64,000 bases of DNA from Anaerolineales bacterium (GCA_019187665.1 JABARH010000003.1:62001-126000), one strand, 5' to 3'; positions 7,156 through 16,235 are shown, counted from the first letter of the stretch. The notes: generated by a model from the sequence alone, not told the origin. Numbers and translations: made by a program.

Positions 7156-8457
7156 ATGAATCACAAACGACCTCCCGTTCCAGCCATCATCCTGCTTGTG
7201 CTAATCATCGCCCTCAGCGCATATTTTTTCTACACTCAAAACAAAGAATCGAAAAACGGCGCGTTGGCCGCCTCGGGCTTCATCGAAGCGACTCAAATCA
7301 ACGTCGCGCCCGAACTCGCGGGCAAAGTGACGGAAGTCCTCGTCGCGGAGGGCGACTCCGTTCGCGCGGGTGATCCGCTTCTTCGTCTGGACCCGAGCCT
7401 GCTGACCGCCCAGCGCGCAGTCGCCTCCGCCCAGGTGGATTCTGCCAACGCCGCGCTTGCCAGCGCGCAGAATCAATACGACCTCGCCGCGAAAAACGCC
7501 ATCGCCGCACAGCAAGGCGACACAACCAAAGACTGGCGCTTCTCCGCGCCCGATGAATTTAATCAGCCCGCGTGGTATTTTACGCAAACCGAAGAGATTC
7601 AATCCATTCAAACCGAACTGGCCGCCGCGCTGTCCGCGCTCGAATCTGCGCAGGGCGAACTGAATGCAACCATTGCAGATTTGAACAACGCCGATTTCCT
7701 CGCGGCGGAGACTCGCCTCGCCGACGCGCGCGCCGCCTTCCTTGTCGCGGACGCGGTCAAGACCAGCGCGGACTTTGCCTCCGAGGGCGGCTCCCTCCAA
7801 TCCGCCGCGCAGGACGCCTACAATGCCGCGCTCGATGAATTGAACGCCGCGCAGGAAGCCTATAATTCTTTGCTCAACAGCGACTCCGCCAAAACCGTTC
7901 AAGACGCGCGCGGAAAAGTCGCGGTGGCGCAACTTCGCTATGACACCGCTTATGCGCGTTTGCTCGCGTTACAAACAGGCACAGACTCTCCTGCCGTTGT
8001 CAGCGCGTCGAAAGCGCTCGATCAGGCGAAGACCGCCGTCGCGCAAGCCGAAGCCAGCCTGGGGTTGATGGACGCGCAAATCGAAAAACTGACCATCGCC
8101 GCGCCCGCCGATGGCGTCGTGTTGACGCGTAATGTGGAGGTCGGCGAATTTGTCCAGCCTGGCGCGACAGCATTGATCATCGGTCAACTCGACGACCTGA
8201 CCATCACCGTCTTCGTCCCCGAGGATCGCTTCGGCGAAATCCAACTGGGGCAATCCGCCAGCGTCACCGTCGACTCATTCCCCGGCATCGTCTTCACCGC
8301 CACCGTGATCCAAATCTCCGACAAAGCCGAATTCACGCCGCGCAACGTGCAGACCGTCGAGGGACGCAGTTCCACCGTCTTCGCGATCAAATTGACCATC
8401 AGCAATGCGGACGGAAAATTAAAGATCGGCATGCCCGCGGATGTGGTTTTTAAATAA
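7156..8457 (+). CDS. HlyD-family membrane fusion (periplasmic adaptor) protein
   Basis: 433 residues. Single N-terminal membrane helix (residues 9-26), then a lipoyl-like half motif (GKVTEVLVAEGDSVRAGDPLLRLD, about 56-79), a long Ala/Gln/Glu-rich coiled-coil hairpin (about 80-305), the second lipoyl half (APADGVVLTRNVEVGEFVQPG, about 316-336) and a C-terminal beta-barrel. Adaptor proteins of this type link an inner-membrane exporter to the outside layer. The coiled coil is longer than in E. coli YbhG. Start chosen at the ATG after AAGGAGATTTCT. It belongs with the upstream permease and downstream ATPases. Confidence 0.92.
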   Translation: MNHKRPPVPAIILLVLIIALSAYFFYTQNKESKNGALAASGFIEATQINVAPELAGKVTEVLVAEGDSVRAGDPLLRLDPSLLTAQRAVASAQVDSANAALASAQNQYDLAAKNAIAAQQGDTTKDWRFSAPDEFNQPAWYFTQTEEIQSIQTELAAALSALESAQGELNATIADLNNADFLAAETRLADARAAFLVADAVKTSADFASEGGSLQSAAQDAYNAALDELNAAQEAYNSLLNSDSAKTVQDARGKVAVAQLRYDTAYARLLALQTGTDSPAVVSASKALDQAKTAVAQAEASLGLMDAQIEKLTIAAPADGVVLTRNVEVGEFVQPGATALIIGQLDDLTITVFVPEDRFGEIQLGQSASVTVDSFPGIVFTATVIQISDKAEFTPRNVQTVEGRSSTVFAIKLTISNADGKLKIGMPADVVFK

Positions 8458-8520
8458 GTTGAAGGTTGAAAGTTGAAGGTCGAAGGTCGAAGGTCAAAAG
8501 TTGAAGGTTGACGGTTTGGA
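8458..8520. repeat. Heptamer tandem tract (GTTGAAG/GTCGAAG), nine units
   Basis: Exactly nine 7-base units beginning at the base after the HlyD stop codon and ending at the base before an ATG. The reverse-complement heptamer (ACCTTCA/ACCTTTG) lies on the other side of the next gene at 8966-9027. Confidence 0.95.
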
Positions 8521-8538
8521 ATGAGTAAAGGAGAAAAC

Positions 8539-8949
8539 ATGGCTGCGATTTCCCGATTCGAAGATATTGAAGCATGGAAGGCGGCGCGTCGGCTGACCAA
8601 TTCGATTTATGCCCACACCAACCAGCCTGGTTTCAACAAAGACTTTGGCTTGCGTGATCAAATTCGTCGAGCGAGCGTGTCGGTGATGAGTAATATCGCC
8701 GAGGGATTCGAGAGCCGTACCGATGTGCAATTCATCAATTTTCTCGGGTTCGCGCGGGCATCGGCGGGCGAAGTGCGCGCCCAGTTGTACATCGCGCTCG
8801 ATCAAAGGTACATCACCGAAGAGCAATTCAAAGAGACCTACGCGGCCGCCGAAACCTGCGCCCGCCAGATTGCAAACTTCATCAAATATCTCGAAACCAA
8901 CCCGCGCCCTCGCCGCGTCTCCGATGACTCCGCCGATTACAACACCTAA
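8539..8949 (+). CDS. Four-helix bundle protein (S23/23S rRNA intervening-sequence protein family)
   Basis: 136 residues. Typical family wording: FEDIEAWKAARRLTNSIY at the N-terminus, DFGLRDQIRRASVSVMSNIAEGFE in the middle, then LGFARASAGEVRAQLYIALD. I chose the ATG at 8539 because AAAGGAG lies 6 bases ahead; an in-frame ATG at 8521 would add MSKGEN and itself overlaps that site. Members were first seen inside intervening sequences of 23S rRNA genes and form pentamers of four-helix bundles; the job of stand-alone copies is not known. It interrupts an otherwise continuous exporter operon and is bracketed by inverted heptamer tracts, so it looks inserted. Confidence 0.9.
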   Translation: MAAISRFEDIEAWKAARRLTNSIYAHTNQPGFNKDFGLRDQIRRASVSVMSNIAEGFESRTDVQFINFLGFARASAGEVRAQLYIALDQRYITEEQFKETYAAAETCARQIANFIKYLETNPRPRRVSDDSADYNT

Positions 8950-8965
8950 TCAACCATTAACCACC

Positions 8966-9027
8966 TCCGACCTTCAACCTTCGACTGACTTTCGACCTTT
9001 GACCTTCAACCTTTGACCTTCGACAGG
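8966..9027. repeat. Heptamer tandem tract (TTCGACC/TTCAACC/TTTGACC)
   Basis: About nine degenerate 7-base units directly before the next ribosome site; reverse complement of the 8458-8520 unit. The same heptamer reappears in frame inside the next gene at 9671-9705. Confidence 0.92.
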
Positions 9028-9033
9028 AACTCC

Positions 9034-10119
9034 ATGACCGACACCCTCGTTCAAGCAACCAACATCAAAAAATCCTTTGGCGATAACGGCGCTGTTGATG
9101 GCGTGTCGTTGAATATCGCCCCTGGCGAGATCTACGGTCTCGTCGGCGCGGATGGCGCAGGGAAGACCACCACCATGCGCCTGCTGGTCGGCGCACTGCG
9201 CCCGGACGCGGGCGAGATTCAAGTCTGCGGCTTCGATGTGTTGAAACAAGTGGAACAGGCGCGCGCACAGATCGGCTATCTTTCCCAGCGTTTCTCGCTT
9301 TACGAAGATTTGAGCGTCCTCGAAAATATCCGCTTCTTCGCCGAGGTGCGCGGACTCAAATCGAACGAATGGCAACCGCGTTGTATGGAGATTCTGGACT
9401 TCGTCGGTCTCGCCGATTTCAAAGAACGTCGCGCGGGTCAACTCTCTGGCGGCATGAAGCAAAAACTCGGGCTGGCTTCCGCGCTCGTCACGCGTCCGCG
9501 CGTGTTGCTCCTCGACGAACCGACCACAGGCGTGGACCCCGTCACGCGCCAGGATTTTTGGCAGTTGGTGATCAAGTTGGTCGGTGCGGAAGTAGGCGGG
9601 GGTACAGGTAGACAGGTAGACACGTATACAGGTACACACGTAGACAGGCACACAGGTACACAAGATCGCCCCGACCTTCGACTTTCGACCTTCGACCTTC
9701 GGTCCGACACCCAACCAATCTCCCAATTACCAATCTCCGATCTCCGATCTTCCTCCACCTCCGTCATCATCTCCACGCCGTACATGGATGAAGCCTCGCG
9801 CTGTCATCGCGTGGGATTTATGAAATCGGGAAAAATCATCGCCGAGGATACGCCATCGAATCTGCGCGCGCGGCTGAACGGGCGCGTGCTCGAACTGCGC
9901 GGCCATCCGATCAACACACTGCGCCACGTCGCGCATCAAGATCAAGATGTCGAAGATGTCGCGGCCTTCGGCGACAAACTCCACCTGCGCGTCAAGGAGA
10001 ACGCCGCCAGCAAAGTGATGGAGCGCCTGCCCAACGAAATCAAGGCCGCCAATGCAACCCTGCACGAACTGCGCGCCGTCCCGCCCGTCCTCGAAGATAT
10101 TTTCATTTCCCTCTCCTGA
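9034..10119 (+). CDS. ABC transporter ATPase, YbhF N-half type, with in-frame repeat insertion
   Basis: 361 residues. Walker A GADGAGKTT (38-46), Q-loop GYLSQRFSLYEDL, signature LSGGMKQK (137-144), Walker B VLLLDEP (157-163), D-loop GVDP. Residues about 187-242 are an extra low-complexity piece encoded by octamer and heptamer repeats, inserted between the helix after the D-loop (FWQLVIKLVGAEV) and the last core strand (SVIISTPYMDEASRC). The switch His is replaced by Pro 249 (STPY), as in degenerate first sites of YbhF-like tandem ATPases. Likely forms a heterodimer with the next ATPase. I start at the ATG at 9034 behind CAGGAAC rather than the TTG at 9013. Confidence 0.9.
   Translation: MTDTLVQATNIKKSFGDNGAVDGVSLNIAPGEIYGLVGADGAGKTTTMRLLVGALRPDAGEIQVCGFDVLKQVEQARAQIGYLSQRFSLYEDLSVLENIRFFAEVRGLKSNEWQPRCMEILDFVGLADFKERRAGQLSGGMKQKLGLASALVTRPRVLLLDEPTTGVDPVTRQDFWQLVIKLVGAEVGGGTGRQVDTYTGTHVDRHTGTQDRPDLRLSTFDLRSDTQPISQLPISDLRSSSTSVIISTPYMDEASRCHRVGFMKSGKIIAEDTPSNLRARLNGRVLELRGHPINTLRHVAHQDQDVEDVAAFGDKLHLRVKENAASKVMERLPNEIKAANATLHELRAVPPVLEDIFISLS
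9601..9760. repeat. Composite repeat block inside the ATPase gene
   Basis: Three repeat types in a row: octamers ACAGGTAG/ACACGTAT (9603-9661), heptamers TTCGACC (9671-9705), and a looser ATCTCCG heptamer stretch (about 9715-9752). The reading frame of the ATPase stays open through all of them. Confidence 0.93.
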
Positions 10120-10229
10120 CACCTGACACCTGACACCTGACACCTGACACCTGACACCTGACACCTAAAACCTGACACCTAAAACCTGACACCTAAAACC
10201 TGACACCTGACACCCGACCCCTAAAACCT
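10117..10229. repeat. Heptamer tandem tract (CTGACAC/CTAAAAC)
   Basis: About sixteen units of CTGACAC or CTAAAAC fill the whole gap between the two ATPase genes; the first unit supplies the TGA stop of the upstream gene and the last one touches the next ATG. No Shine-Dalgarno sequence remains before that ATG. Confidence 0.96.
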
Positions 10230-11135
10230 ATGCCTCCCATCATCTCCGTCCAAAACCTCACGCGCAAATTCGGCGACTTCATTGCAGTGGATCGCGTCAA
10301 CTTTGAAATCGGCGCGGGCGAAGTGGTCGGCTACCTCGGACCAAACGGCTCGGGCAAGACCACCACCATCCGCATGTTGCTCGGTCTGCTCGCCCCCACC
10401 GACGGAAAAGCCACCGTCCTGGGTTACGACGCATTCACGCAAAGCGAACAAGTCCGCGCCCGTGCGGGATACATGTCGCAAAAGTTCGCGATCTACGACG
10501 ACCTGACCGTGTTGGAAAACTTGACGTTTTACGGAGGCGTGTACGGCATCACCGACAAAACCCGCATCGCGCGGACCATCGAGCGGGTCGGCCTGCACGG
10601 GCATGAGTCCACGCTGACGCGTTCCCTCTCCGCTGGCTGGCGTCAGCGACTCGCGCTCGGTATCGCGCTCGTCCACGAACCGAAATTGCTTTTCCTCGAC
10701 GAACCCACTTCAGGCGTGGACCCCTCCGCGCGCCGCGCCTTCTGGGACTTAATCTACGAACTCGCCGAAAGCGGCGTGACGATCCTTGTCACAACCCATT
10801 ACATGGACGAAGCCGAATACTGCGAGCGCGTCGGCGTGATGCGCGCGGGGAAACTGCTCGCGATGGATACGCCCACAGATTTAAAGAAATCCGTCATTCA
10901 AGGCGACGTGTGGGAAGTGTATGCCCAACCGCTCGAAGCGGGACTCGAGTCACTGGCGAAGGTCGCGGGAGTCCAACGCGTGGGGTTGGCGGGCGATCAT
11001 TTGCGGACGATCAGCCGCGCGGTCGGAGTCGAAGCGTTGCAAGAGGCGTTGACTCGCGCGGGAGTCGAGATCCAAAAAATCGAGCGCGGCGAAGCGACGC
11101 TGGAGGATGTCTTTCTCACGCTGGCGAAGGATTGA
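10230..11135 (+). CDS. ABC transporter ATPase, YbhF C-half type
   Basis: 301 residues. Walker A GPNGSGKTT (37-45), Q-loop YMSQKFAIYDDL, signature LSAGWRQR (133-140), Walker B LLFLDEP (153-159), D-loop GVDP, switch His 190 (VTTHYMDEAEYC). All catalytic parts are intact, in contrast to the upstream ATPase. In E. coli YbhF the two halves are one polypeptide; here they are two genes. Completes the set TetR, permease, HlyD, ATPase, ATPase for a tripartite-like exporter of drugs or lipids. The start codon follows a repeat tract with no ribosome site, so translation may rely on a leaderless or coupled mode. Confidence 0.92.
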   Translation: MPPIISVQNLTRKFGDFIAVDRVNFEIGAGEVVGYLGPNGSGKTTTIRMLLGLLAPTDGKATVLGYDAFTQSEQVRARAGYMSQKFAIYDDLTVLENLTFYGGVYGITDKTRIARTIERVGLHGHESTLTRSLSAGWRQRLALGIALVHEPKLLFLDEPTSGVDPSARRAFWDLIYELAESGVTILVTTHYMDEAEYCERVGVMRAGKLLAMDTPTDLKKSVIQGDVWEVYAQPLEAGLESLAKVAGVQRVGLAGDHLRTISRAVGVEALQEALTRAGVEIQKIERGEATLEDVFLTLAKD

Positions 11136-11164
11136 GCGTCGTAGTGCGCACGCAAACCATGTCA

Positions 11165-11218
11165 GCGGACGTAAGAGAGTGTCCGCCTACGCCAGCGTAA
11201 GAGACGCTCTCTAGCGTC
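11165..11218. repeat. TCTCTA-loop hairpin pair (REPIN-like), copies 3 and 4
   Basis: GCGGAC...GTCCGC at 11165-11186 (imperfect loop TAAGAGAG, minus orientation, GTAG at its 5' foot on that strand) and GACGC-TCTCTA-GCGTC at 11203-11218 (plus orientation). The two hairpins face opposite ways 16 bases apart. Confidence 0.8.
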
Positions 11219-11284
11219 GAATGGATGATAACCTTTGCGCACGCACGCGCCGCAAGATTCATCCTGCCTTGTGAATGACGGGGA

Positions 11285-11290
11285 TATAAT
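11285..11290 (+). promoter_or_regulatory. -10 hexamer TATAAT ahead of the acyl-CoA synthetase
   Basis: Perfect TATAAT 29 bases before the ATG. No good -35 at 16-18 bases. A leader of about 20 bases would include GAGGAG. Confidence 0.5.
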
Positions 11291-11318
11291 AGCGCCATCC
11301 CAAACACGAGGAGACTGC

Positions 11319-13316
11319 ATGTCCGAGCAATTTAACTTCGGCGGCGAGATCGTCTGGCGCCCGACCAAGGAATATATCGAGCGCGCGCACTTGACCGCGT
11401 TCATGCGTCAACATGGAATTACGAATTTTGATGAGTTGATGAAACGTTCGACCGAAGACGTGGCCTGGTTCACGGATGCGGTCTTGAAATATCTGGATGT
11501 TGAATTTTACGAACCCTATTCGCAGGTCGTGGATGTGAACGGCGGCATCCAACTGCCGAAGTGGTGCGTGGGGGGAAAGATGAACATTGTTCATAATTGC
11601 GTGGATAAATATCAGTCATCAGTCATCAGTGATCAGTCATCAGTCATCAGTGATCAGTTATCAGTAATTTGGGAGGGAGAGGAAGGCACATCCAGATCGC
11701 TGACCTACAAGGAACTTTACGAGCAGGTCAATCAAGCCGCGAACGCGCTGCGCGCGCTGGGACTCGGCAAAGGCGACGCGGTCGGACTCTTCATGCCGAT
11801 GACTCCCGAAATTGTGATCGCATTATTGGCAATCGCAAAAATCGGCGGAATTATTTTGCCTTTGTTTTCGGGCTACGGCGCGGGCGCGATCGTCAGCCGC
11901 ATGACCGACGCGGACGCCAAAGCGCTCTTCGCCGCCGACGGCGCGTTCCGCCGCGGCAAGCCTGTGGAGATGAAGTCTGTCGCGGATGAAGCCGCCGCGC
12001 ACATTCCCACGTTGAAGCATATGATCGTCTTGAAGCGCACGGGACAGGAAATTAAAATGAAAGAGGGGCGCGATCACTGGTGGCATGAACTGGTGGAGAG
12101 CCAGCCCCGCGAGGCTGAGACCGAACGCACGTCCGCGGAAGACGCGCTGATGGTCATCTACACCTCCGGCACAACCGGCAAGCCGAAAGGCGCACTGCAC
12201 ACGCATTGCGGATTCCCCGTCAAAGCCGCGCAGGATATGGCGTTTGGAATGGACGTTCACAGTGTGCCGCAAACTTCCAGTTTGCGAGATGTGATCTACT
12301 GGATGACCGACATGGGCTGGATGATGGGACCCTGGCTGGTCTTCGGCGCGCTAATGCTCGGCGCGACGCTCTTCATCTACGACGGCGCGCCCGACTTCCC
12401 CGCACCCGATCGGTTATGGTCATTGGTCGAGCGGCACAAGATCACGCAACTGGGAGTCTCGCCCACATTGATCCGTTCGCTGATTCCGCATGGAGACGGA
12501 CAGTTCGAGAAGCACGATCTCACCTCGCTGAAATGTTTCGCGTCAACAGGCGAGCCGTGGAATCCCGAACCGTGGAAATGGCTGTTCGAGAAAGTCGGCG
12601 GCGGGACGCGTCCCATCGTCAACTATTCGGGCGGGACGGAAATTTCGGGCGGCATCGTGATGGGCAATCCGATCCTGCCGCTCAAGCCGTGCGCGTTCTC
12701 CGCTCCCTGCCCTGGCATCGCCGCGGACGTGCTGGACGAAAACGGGAATCCGATTCGGGACGCGGTCGGCGAGCTGGTCATCAAAGCGCCGTGGATCGGC
12801 ATGACGCGCGGATTTTGGAAGGATACGAGACGCTACTTTGACACATACTGGTCGCGCTGGCCGAATCTTTGGGTGCACGGAGATTTCGCCGCCATAGACG
12901 CGGACGGACTCTGGTACATCCTCGGGCGCTCCGACGACACGATCAAGATCGCGGGCAAGCGCCTCGGCCCTGCGGAGGTGGAGTCGATTCTTGTGCGGCA
13001 TCCCGCCGTCGTTGAGTCTGCGGCGATCGGAATCCCGCATGAGATCAAAGGCAGTGAATTGATCGTGTTCGCCGTGCTGAAAAAAGGCATCCAGGCGACA
13101 GACGCATTGCGAAAAGAACTGCACGACCTGGTCGTGGAAGAAATGGGCAAGCCGCTCGCGCCGAAATCCATTTTATTCGTCAGCGACCTGCCGAAGACGC
13201 GCAACGCCAAAGTGATGCGCCGCATGATCCGCGCCGCCTATCTGGGACAGGACTATGGAGATATTTCGTCGCTGGTGAATCCCGAAGCGGTGGAGGAAGT
13301 GAAACGAGCGGGATAA
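11319..13316 (+). CDS. AMP-dependent acyl-CoA synthetase, acetyl-CoA-synthetase-like
   Basis: 665 residues, ANL superfamily: activates a short carboxylic acid to acyl-AMP and then acyl-CoA. N-terminal ACS-like part, A3 phosphate loop [11 protein letters not shown] (281-291), [20 protein letters not shown], hinge region [33 protein letters not shown] and C-terminal catalytic Lys in [11 protein letters not shown]. Residues about 99-116 ([18 protein letters not shown]) come from a heptamer tract and replace a normally conserved linker. Start is the ATG at 11319 because GAGGAG lies 6 bases ahead; an upstream in-frame ATG is unsupported. Substrate could be acetate, propionate or a similar acid. 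Confidence 0.9.
   Translation: MSEQFNFGGEIVWRPTKEYIERAHLTAFMRQHGITNFDELMKRSTEDVAWFTDAVLKYLDVEFYEPYSQVVDVNGGIQLPKWCVGGKMNIVHNCVDKYQSSVISDQSSVISDQLSVIWEGEEGTSRSLTYKELYEQVNQAANALRALGLGKGDAVGLFMPMTPEIVIALLAIAKIGGIILPLFSGYGAGAIVSRMTDADAKALFAADGAFRRGKPVEMKSVADEAAAHIPTLKHMIVLKRTGQEIKMKEGRDHWWHELVESQPREAETERTSAEDALMVIYTSGTTGKPKGALHTHCGFPVKAAQDMAFGMDVHSVPQTSSLRDVIYWMTDMGWMMGPWLVFGALMLGATLFIYDGAPDFPAPDRLWSLVERHKITQLGVSPTLIRSLIPHGDGQFEKHDLTSLKCFASTGEPWNPEPWKWLFEKVGGGTRPIVNYSGGTEISGGIVMGNPILPLKPCAFSAPCPGIAADVLDENGNPIRDAVGELVIKAPWIGMTRGFWKDTRRYFDTYWSRWPNLWVHGDFAAIDADGLWYILGRSDDTIKIAGKRLGPAEVESILVRHPAVVESAAIGIPHEIKGSELIVFAVLKKGIQATDALRKELHDLVVEEMGKPLAPKSILFVSDLPKTRNAKVMRRMIRAAYLGQDYGDISSLVNPEAVEEVKRAG
11613..11668. 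repeat. Heptamer tandem tract in frame in the acyl-CoA synthetase (CAGTCAT)
   Basis: Exactly eight 7-base units of CAGTCAT/CAGTGAT, ending in CAGTTAT and CAGTAAT. Translated as part of the enzyme's N-terminal region, before the first nucleotide-binding motif. Confidence 0.95.
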
Positions 13317-13368
13317 TTCGGGGCATGGAACGCGCGGATGATGCGCCGCCTGCGCGTCCTGGTGAATG

Positions 13369-13929
13369 TTACCCTTTCAGCAAAGACACATCCTTATTTT
13401 CATCGTCCGTCGTCAAATCCAACTGCGGCAGATCGCGGATGGAGTTGATCCCGAAGTGCTGGAGGAACTCCGGCGTGGTGGAATACAGAATCGGACGGCC
13501 GGGTCCATCGGTGCGGCCGGATTCCATGACGAGTCCCTTGCTCAACAAACTCTTCAACATCGCATCGCTGTTCACGCCGCGGATCGAATCCACTTGCGGA
13601 CGCGTGACCGGCTGCTGATACGCAATGATTGAAAGCGTCTCCAGCGCGGCGCGGCTGAGGCGGGTGGTCGCTTCGAGACCGAGAAAGCGCTCGATCAGTT
13701 CGGCGTGTTCCGGCGCGGAGGTCAACTGCACACGCCCGCCGTGACGTTGCAGACGCAGTCCGCGAGAGGCAAGCGATTCTTCCAGGGCGCGCAAGCCCTG
13801 CTCCACGGCGGTGGTGGTCGTTTCGAGTGCGGCGGCAAGTTGTTGATTGGCGACCGGCTCCGCCGCGACGAACAGCAATGCTTCCAACCTGGCAGTTAAT
13901 GGGGTCAAAGAGTCGTTCGATTCGGTCAT
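13369..13929 (-). CDS. scpB: Segregation and condensation protein B
   Basis: 186 residues. Two winged-helix domains: LEALLFVAAEPVANQQLAAAL at the N-terminus and the family hallmark LSRAALETLSIIAYQQPVTRPQVDSIRGVNSDAMLKSLLSKGLV (about 92-135), then GRPILYSTTPEFLQHFGI. ScpB binds ScpA and SMC to form the chromosome-compaction complex in the cytoplasm. Length fits the family. The usual upstream partner scpA is not next to it: the adjacent genes are unrelated and on the other strand. C-terminal tail is acidic and short. Confidence 0.95.
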   Translation of the reverse strand: MTESNDSLTPLTARLEALLFVAAEPVANQQLAAALETTTTAVEQGLRALEESLASRGLRLQRHGGRVQLTSAPEHAELIERFLGLEATTRLSRAALETLSIIAYQQPVTRPQVDSIRGVNSDAMLKSLLSKGLVMESGRTDGPGRPILYSTTPEFLQHFGINSIRDLPQLDLTTDDENKDVSLLKG

Positions 13930-13956
13930 GCTATAATTGCTCCATCATTTTTTTAG

Positions 13957-14050
13957 CAGGCATACGCATAACTGGCGTTCTCTAACGCCAGTCACCGGTT
14001 CGGTACGTTAGAGAACGCGCCCCATGCAAGGTTTTGCGTACGTCTTGTTC
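13957..14050. repeat. Short relative of the dispersed MITE-like repeat carrying TCTCTA hairpins (copies 5 and 6)
   Basis: Ends CATACGCATAAC and TTGCGTACGTCTTGTTC resemble the ends of the 131-bp repeat at 2461 and 43398. Inside are a perfect hairpin ACTGGCGT-TCTCTA-ACGCCAGT (13971-13992) and a half copy CGT-TAGAGA-ACG (14006-14017) in opposite orientation. Confidence 0.75.
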
Positions 14051-14060
14051 AGGCATATTT

Positions 14061-14618
14061 ATGAAACGCAAATTACTCTTTCCATTCCTCGCGCTAATTC
14101 TCACGCTGGCTTGCACTGTTTTCACCGGCGGGCCCGACTATCCCGCGCAGACCATTCCCGTCTCGACCGAGGCGGTAGACTCGCTCAAACAACAGATCGA
14201 ACAGGCTGTGATTGACGGCGCGCAAAGCGGAGTGATCTACCTCTTCATCAACGAGACGCAGCTGACTTCGTATCTCGCCTTTAAACTGACCGGGAGTCCC
14301 GAGCCGATGTTCACCGATCCGCAGGTCTTTTTGCGCGACGGCCAGATGCGCATCTACGGAAAAAGCAAACAGGGCATGTTCACCGCCAACATCGGCATCA
14401 TCCTCGAAGTCGGCGCGGACGAACAGGGCAAACCCAAATTGCAGATTGTCTCCGCAGATTTCGGTCCCCTGCCTCTGCCCTCGGGGTTGAACGAAGCCAT
14501 CACCGCAATTATTGACGAAGCCTACACCGGCTCGCTGGGTCCAGTGGCGACCGGGCTGCGTATTGAAACGATTCTGATCGCCGACGGCGTGATGGCCATC
14601 GTTGGGCGGATTCGCTAG
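14061..14618 (+). CDS. Lipoprotein of unknown function
   Basis: 185 residues. Signal MKRKLLFPFLALILTLAC with lipobox LTLAC (Cys 18). The mature part reads EQAVIDGAQSGVIYLFINETQLTSYLAFKL and later MRIYGKSKQGMFTANIGIILEV, a mixed alpha/beta domain similar in style to Chloroflexota surface lipoproteins with a lipid-binding (START/BPI-like) look, but I cannot name a family. I chose the ATG at 14061 over one at 14034 because the signal peptide starts there. Followed after 21 bases by another lipoprotein gene, so the two are probably cotranscribed. Confidence 0.75.
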   Translation: MKRKLLFPFLALILTLACTVFTGGPDYPAQTIPVSTEAVDSLKQQIEQAVIDGAQSGVIYLFINETQLTSYLAFKLTGSPEPMFTDPQVFLRDGQMRIYGKSKQGMFTANIGIILEVGADEQGKPKLQIVSADFGPLPLPSGLNEAITAIIDEAYTGSLGPVATGLRIETILIADGVMAIVGRIR

Positions 14619-14639
14619 CGACGGGATTATACCAAAGCG

Positions 14640-16235
14640 ATGCGCGCGATGAAATTCCGCTTCACGTTCCCGACCCTCGTCCTGCTCGCCGCATTATTGG
14701 CCGCATGCCGCTCTCCGCAGTTCGGCGGAAGCGCCACGGTCACGATTCAAGTGGACGGAGCGGCGAACCGCTTCGAGGTCCCGGCCGGAAGCGCGGTCAG
14801 CGAGGCGCTTGCCTCGGCGGGAGTCATCATCGGGAGTCTGGATGAAGTCGAGCCGCCGCTATACACCATCATTGGCGACGGCGACACGATCACCGTCACG
14901 CGCGTTGTCGAAACCTTCGAGACCGAAGAGATCGAAATTCCATTCGAGCGGCAAACCGTGCGCAGTGAATCGATTCCTGCCGGTGAAACGCAATTGCTTC
15001 AAGCCGGTGCAAACGGCTCGCAGGAATTAACCTGGCGCATCCTCTCCAAAAATGGAGAGGAGACCAGCCGCGCCGTTGTCAAAACGGTTGTGTTAAAAGA
15101 GGCCGCGCCGGAAGTGATGATGGTCGGCGCGCAATCCGCTTTTGCGCCGCTGCCCATCCCCGGCAAACTTGTTTTCCTCGCGGGCGGCAACGCGTGGATC
15201 ATGGAAAGCTCCAGCGCCAACCGCACTCCGCTCGTCACCAGCGGCGATCTGGATGGGCGCGTCTTTGCGCTTTCGCCCAACGGCGCGTATCTTCTTTTCA
15301 CGCGCAAATCGAAAAAACCCGCCGCCGAACAGATCAACACGTTATGGATCATCCGCACGAACGGAAAAGGACAACCGGTCCCGGTCAGCGGCGCGGCGAA
15401 TGTGGTGCACTTCGGCGGCTGGGCGCCGAACACAACGCCCACCTTTGGATATTCCACAGTTGAGCCGCGCGCCGCCGCGCCGGGCTGGCAAGCCAACAAC
15501 GATCTTTGGCGCGTGACCATTTCCAGCGGCGTGCCGGGCACACCGCGTAACGTCGTCGAAGCCAACAGCGGCGGCGTGTACGGATGGTGGGGCATGACCT
15601 ACGCCTGGGGATCGGATGGGCGCCTCGCCTATGCCCGCCCGGACGAGATCGGATTCGTGGATCAAGACACAGGACTCTTCCGCCCGCTGATGCAGATCAC
15701 GCCCTTCCAAACGCACAGCGACTGGGCATGGATTCCGCCGCTGGCGTGGGGTCCCGACGCGCGCACGCTCTTCACTGTCACGCACGCGCCCGCGCCCGCG
15801 CCGATCGCCCTCGAAGATTCGCCCTTCTTCGACTTGAACGCGCTCTCCGTCATCAACGACGCCAACGCGCAGATCGCCAATCATATCGGCATGTTCGCCT
15901 ACCCGTCCGCTTCGCCCATCCGCCCAAGCGGCAAGGAAAAGTTTTACCAGGTGGCGTTTTTGCAAGCCATCTTCCCGGAGCAAAGCGAGACCAGTCGTTA
16001 TCGCGTGATCGTGATGGATCGCGACGGATCCAACCGCCGGACCGTTTTCCCGCCGGGCGACGCGGTCGGCCTCGAACCGCAGACGCCCGTGTGGGCGCCG
16101 CTTCCGCTCGACGGGCAGGCGGGCGACTTCATTGCGGTCGTTTACCAGGGCAATCTCTGGCTGGTGGACACCGGCAGCGCGCAAGCCTATCAGATCACCG
16201 GCGACGGCCTCATCAGCCGCGTGGAATGGAAGTAA
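14640..16235 (+). CDS. Lipoprotein with ubiquitin-like (DUF348) and G5 domains and a beta-propeller
   Basis: 531 residues. Signal with lipobox LLAAC (Cys 23 from the first ATG, Cys 20 if the ATG at 14649 is used). Residues about 30-80 ([29 protein letters not shown]) match the DUF348 fold seen in resuscitation-promoting factors; about 85-165 ([41 protein letters not shown]) is a G5 domain, which binds sugars in cell-wall proteins. The rest (170-531) has repeated strand pairs such as [16 protein letters not shown] and [20 protein letters not shown], a TolB-like propeller. Surface protein, probably wall- or glycan-binding. Exact role not known. Confidence 0.85.
   Translation: MRAMKFRFTFPTLVLLAALLAACRSPQFGGSATVTIQVDGAANRFEVPAGSAVSEALASAGVIIGSLDEVEPPLYTIIGDGDTITVTRVVETFETEEIEIPFERQTVRSESIPAGETQLLQAGANGSQELTWRILSKNGEETSRAVVKTVVLKEAAPEVMMVGAQSAFAPLPIPGKLVFLAGGNAWIMESSSANRTPLVTSGDLDGRVFALSPNGAYLLFTRKSKKPAAEQINTLWIIRTNGKGQPVPVSGAANVVHFGGWAPNTTPTFGYSTVEPRAAAPGWQANNDLWRVTISSGVPGTPRNVVEANSGGVYGWWGMTYAWGSDGRLAYARPDEIGFVDQDTGLFRPLMQITPFQTHSDWAWIPPLAWGPDARTLFTVTHAPAPAPIALEDSPFFDLNALSVINDANAQIANHIGMFAYPSASPIRPSGKEKFYQVAFLQAIFPEQSETSRYRVIVMDRDGSNRRTVFPPGDAVGLEPQTPVWAPLPLDGQAGDFIAVVYQGNLWLVDTGSAQAYQITGDGLISRVEWK

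Noticed and set aside
8539..8949. 23S rRNA intervening sequence
   Set aside because: The encoded S23-type protein is the right family, but there is no 23S rRNA sequence around it.
11235..11318. Longer start of the acyl-CoA synthetase at 11235
   Set aside because: It would place the -10 inside the gene; the ATG at 11319 has a good ribosome site.
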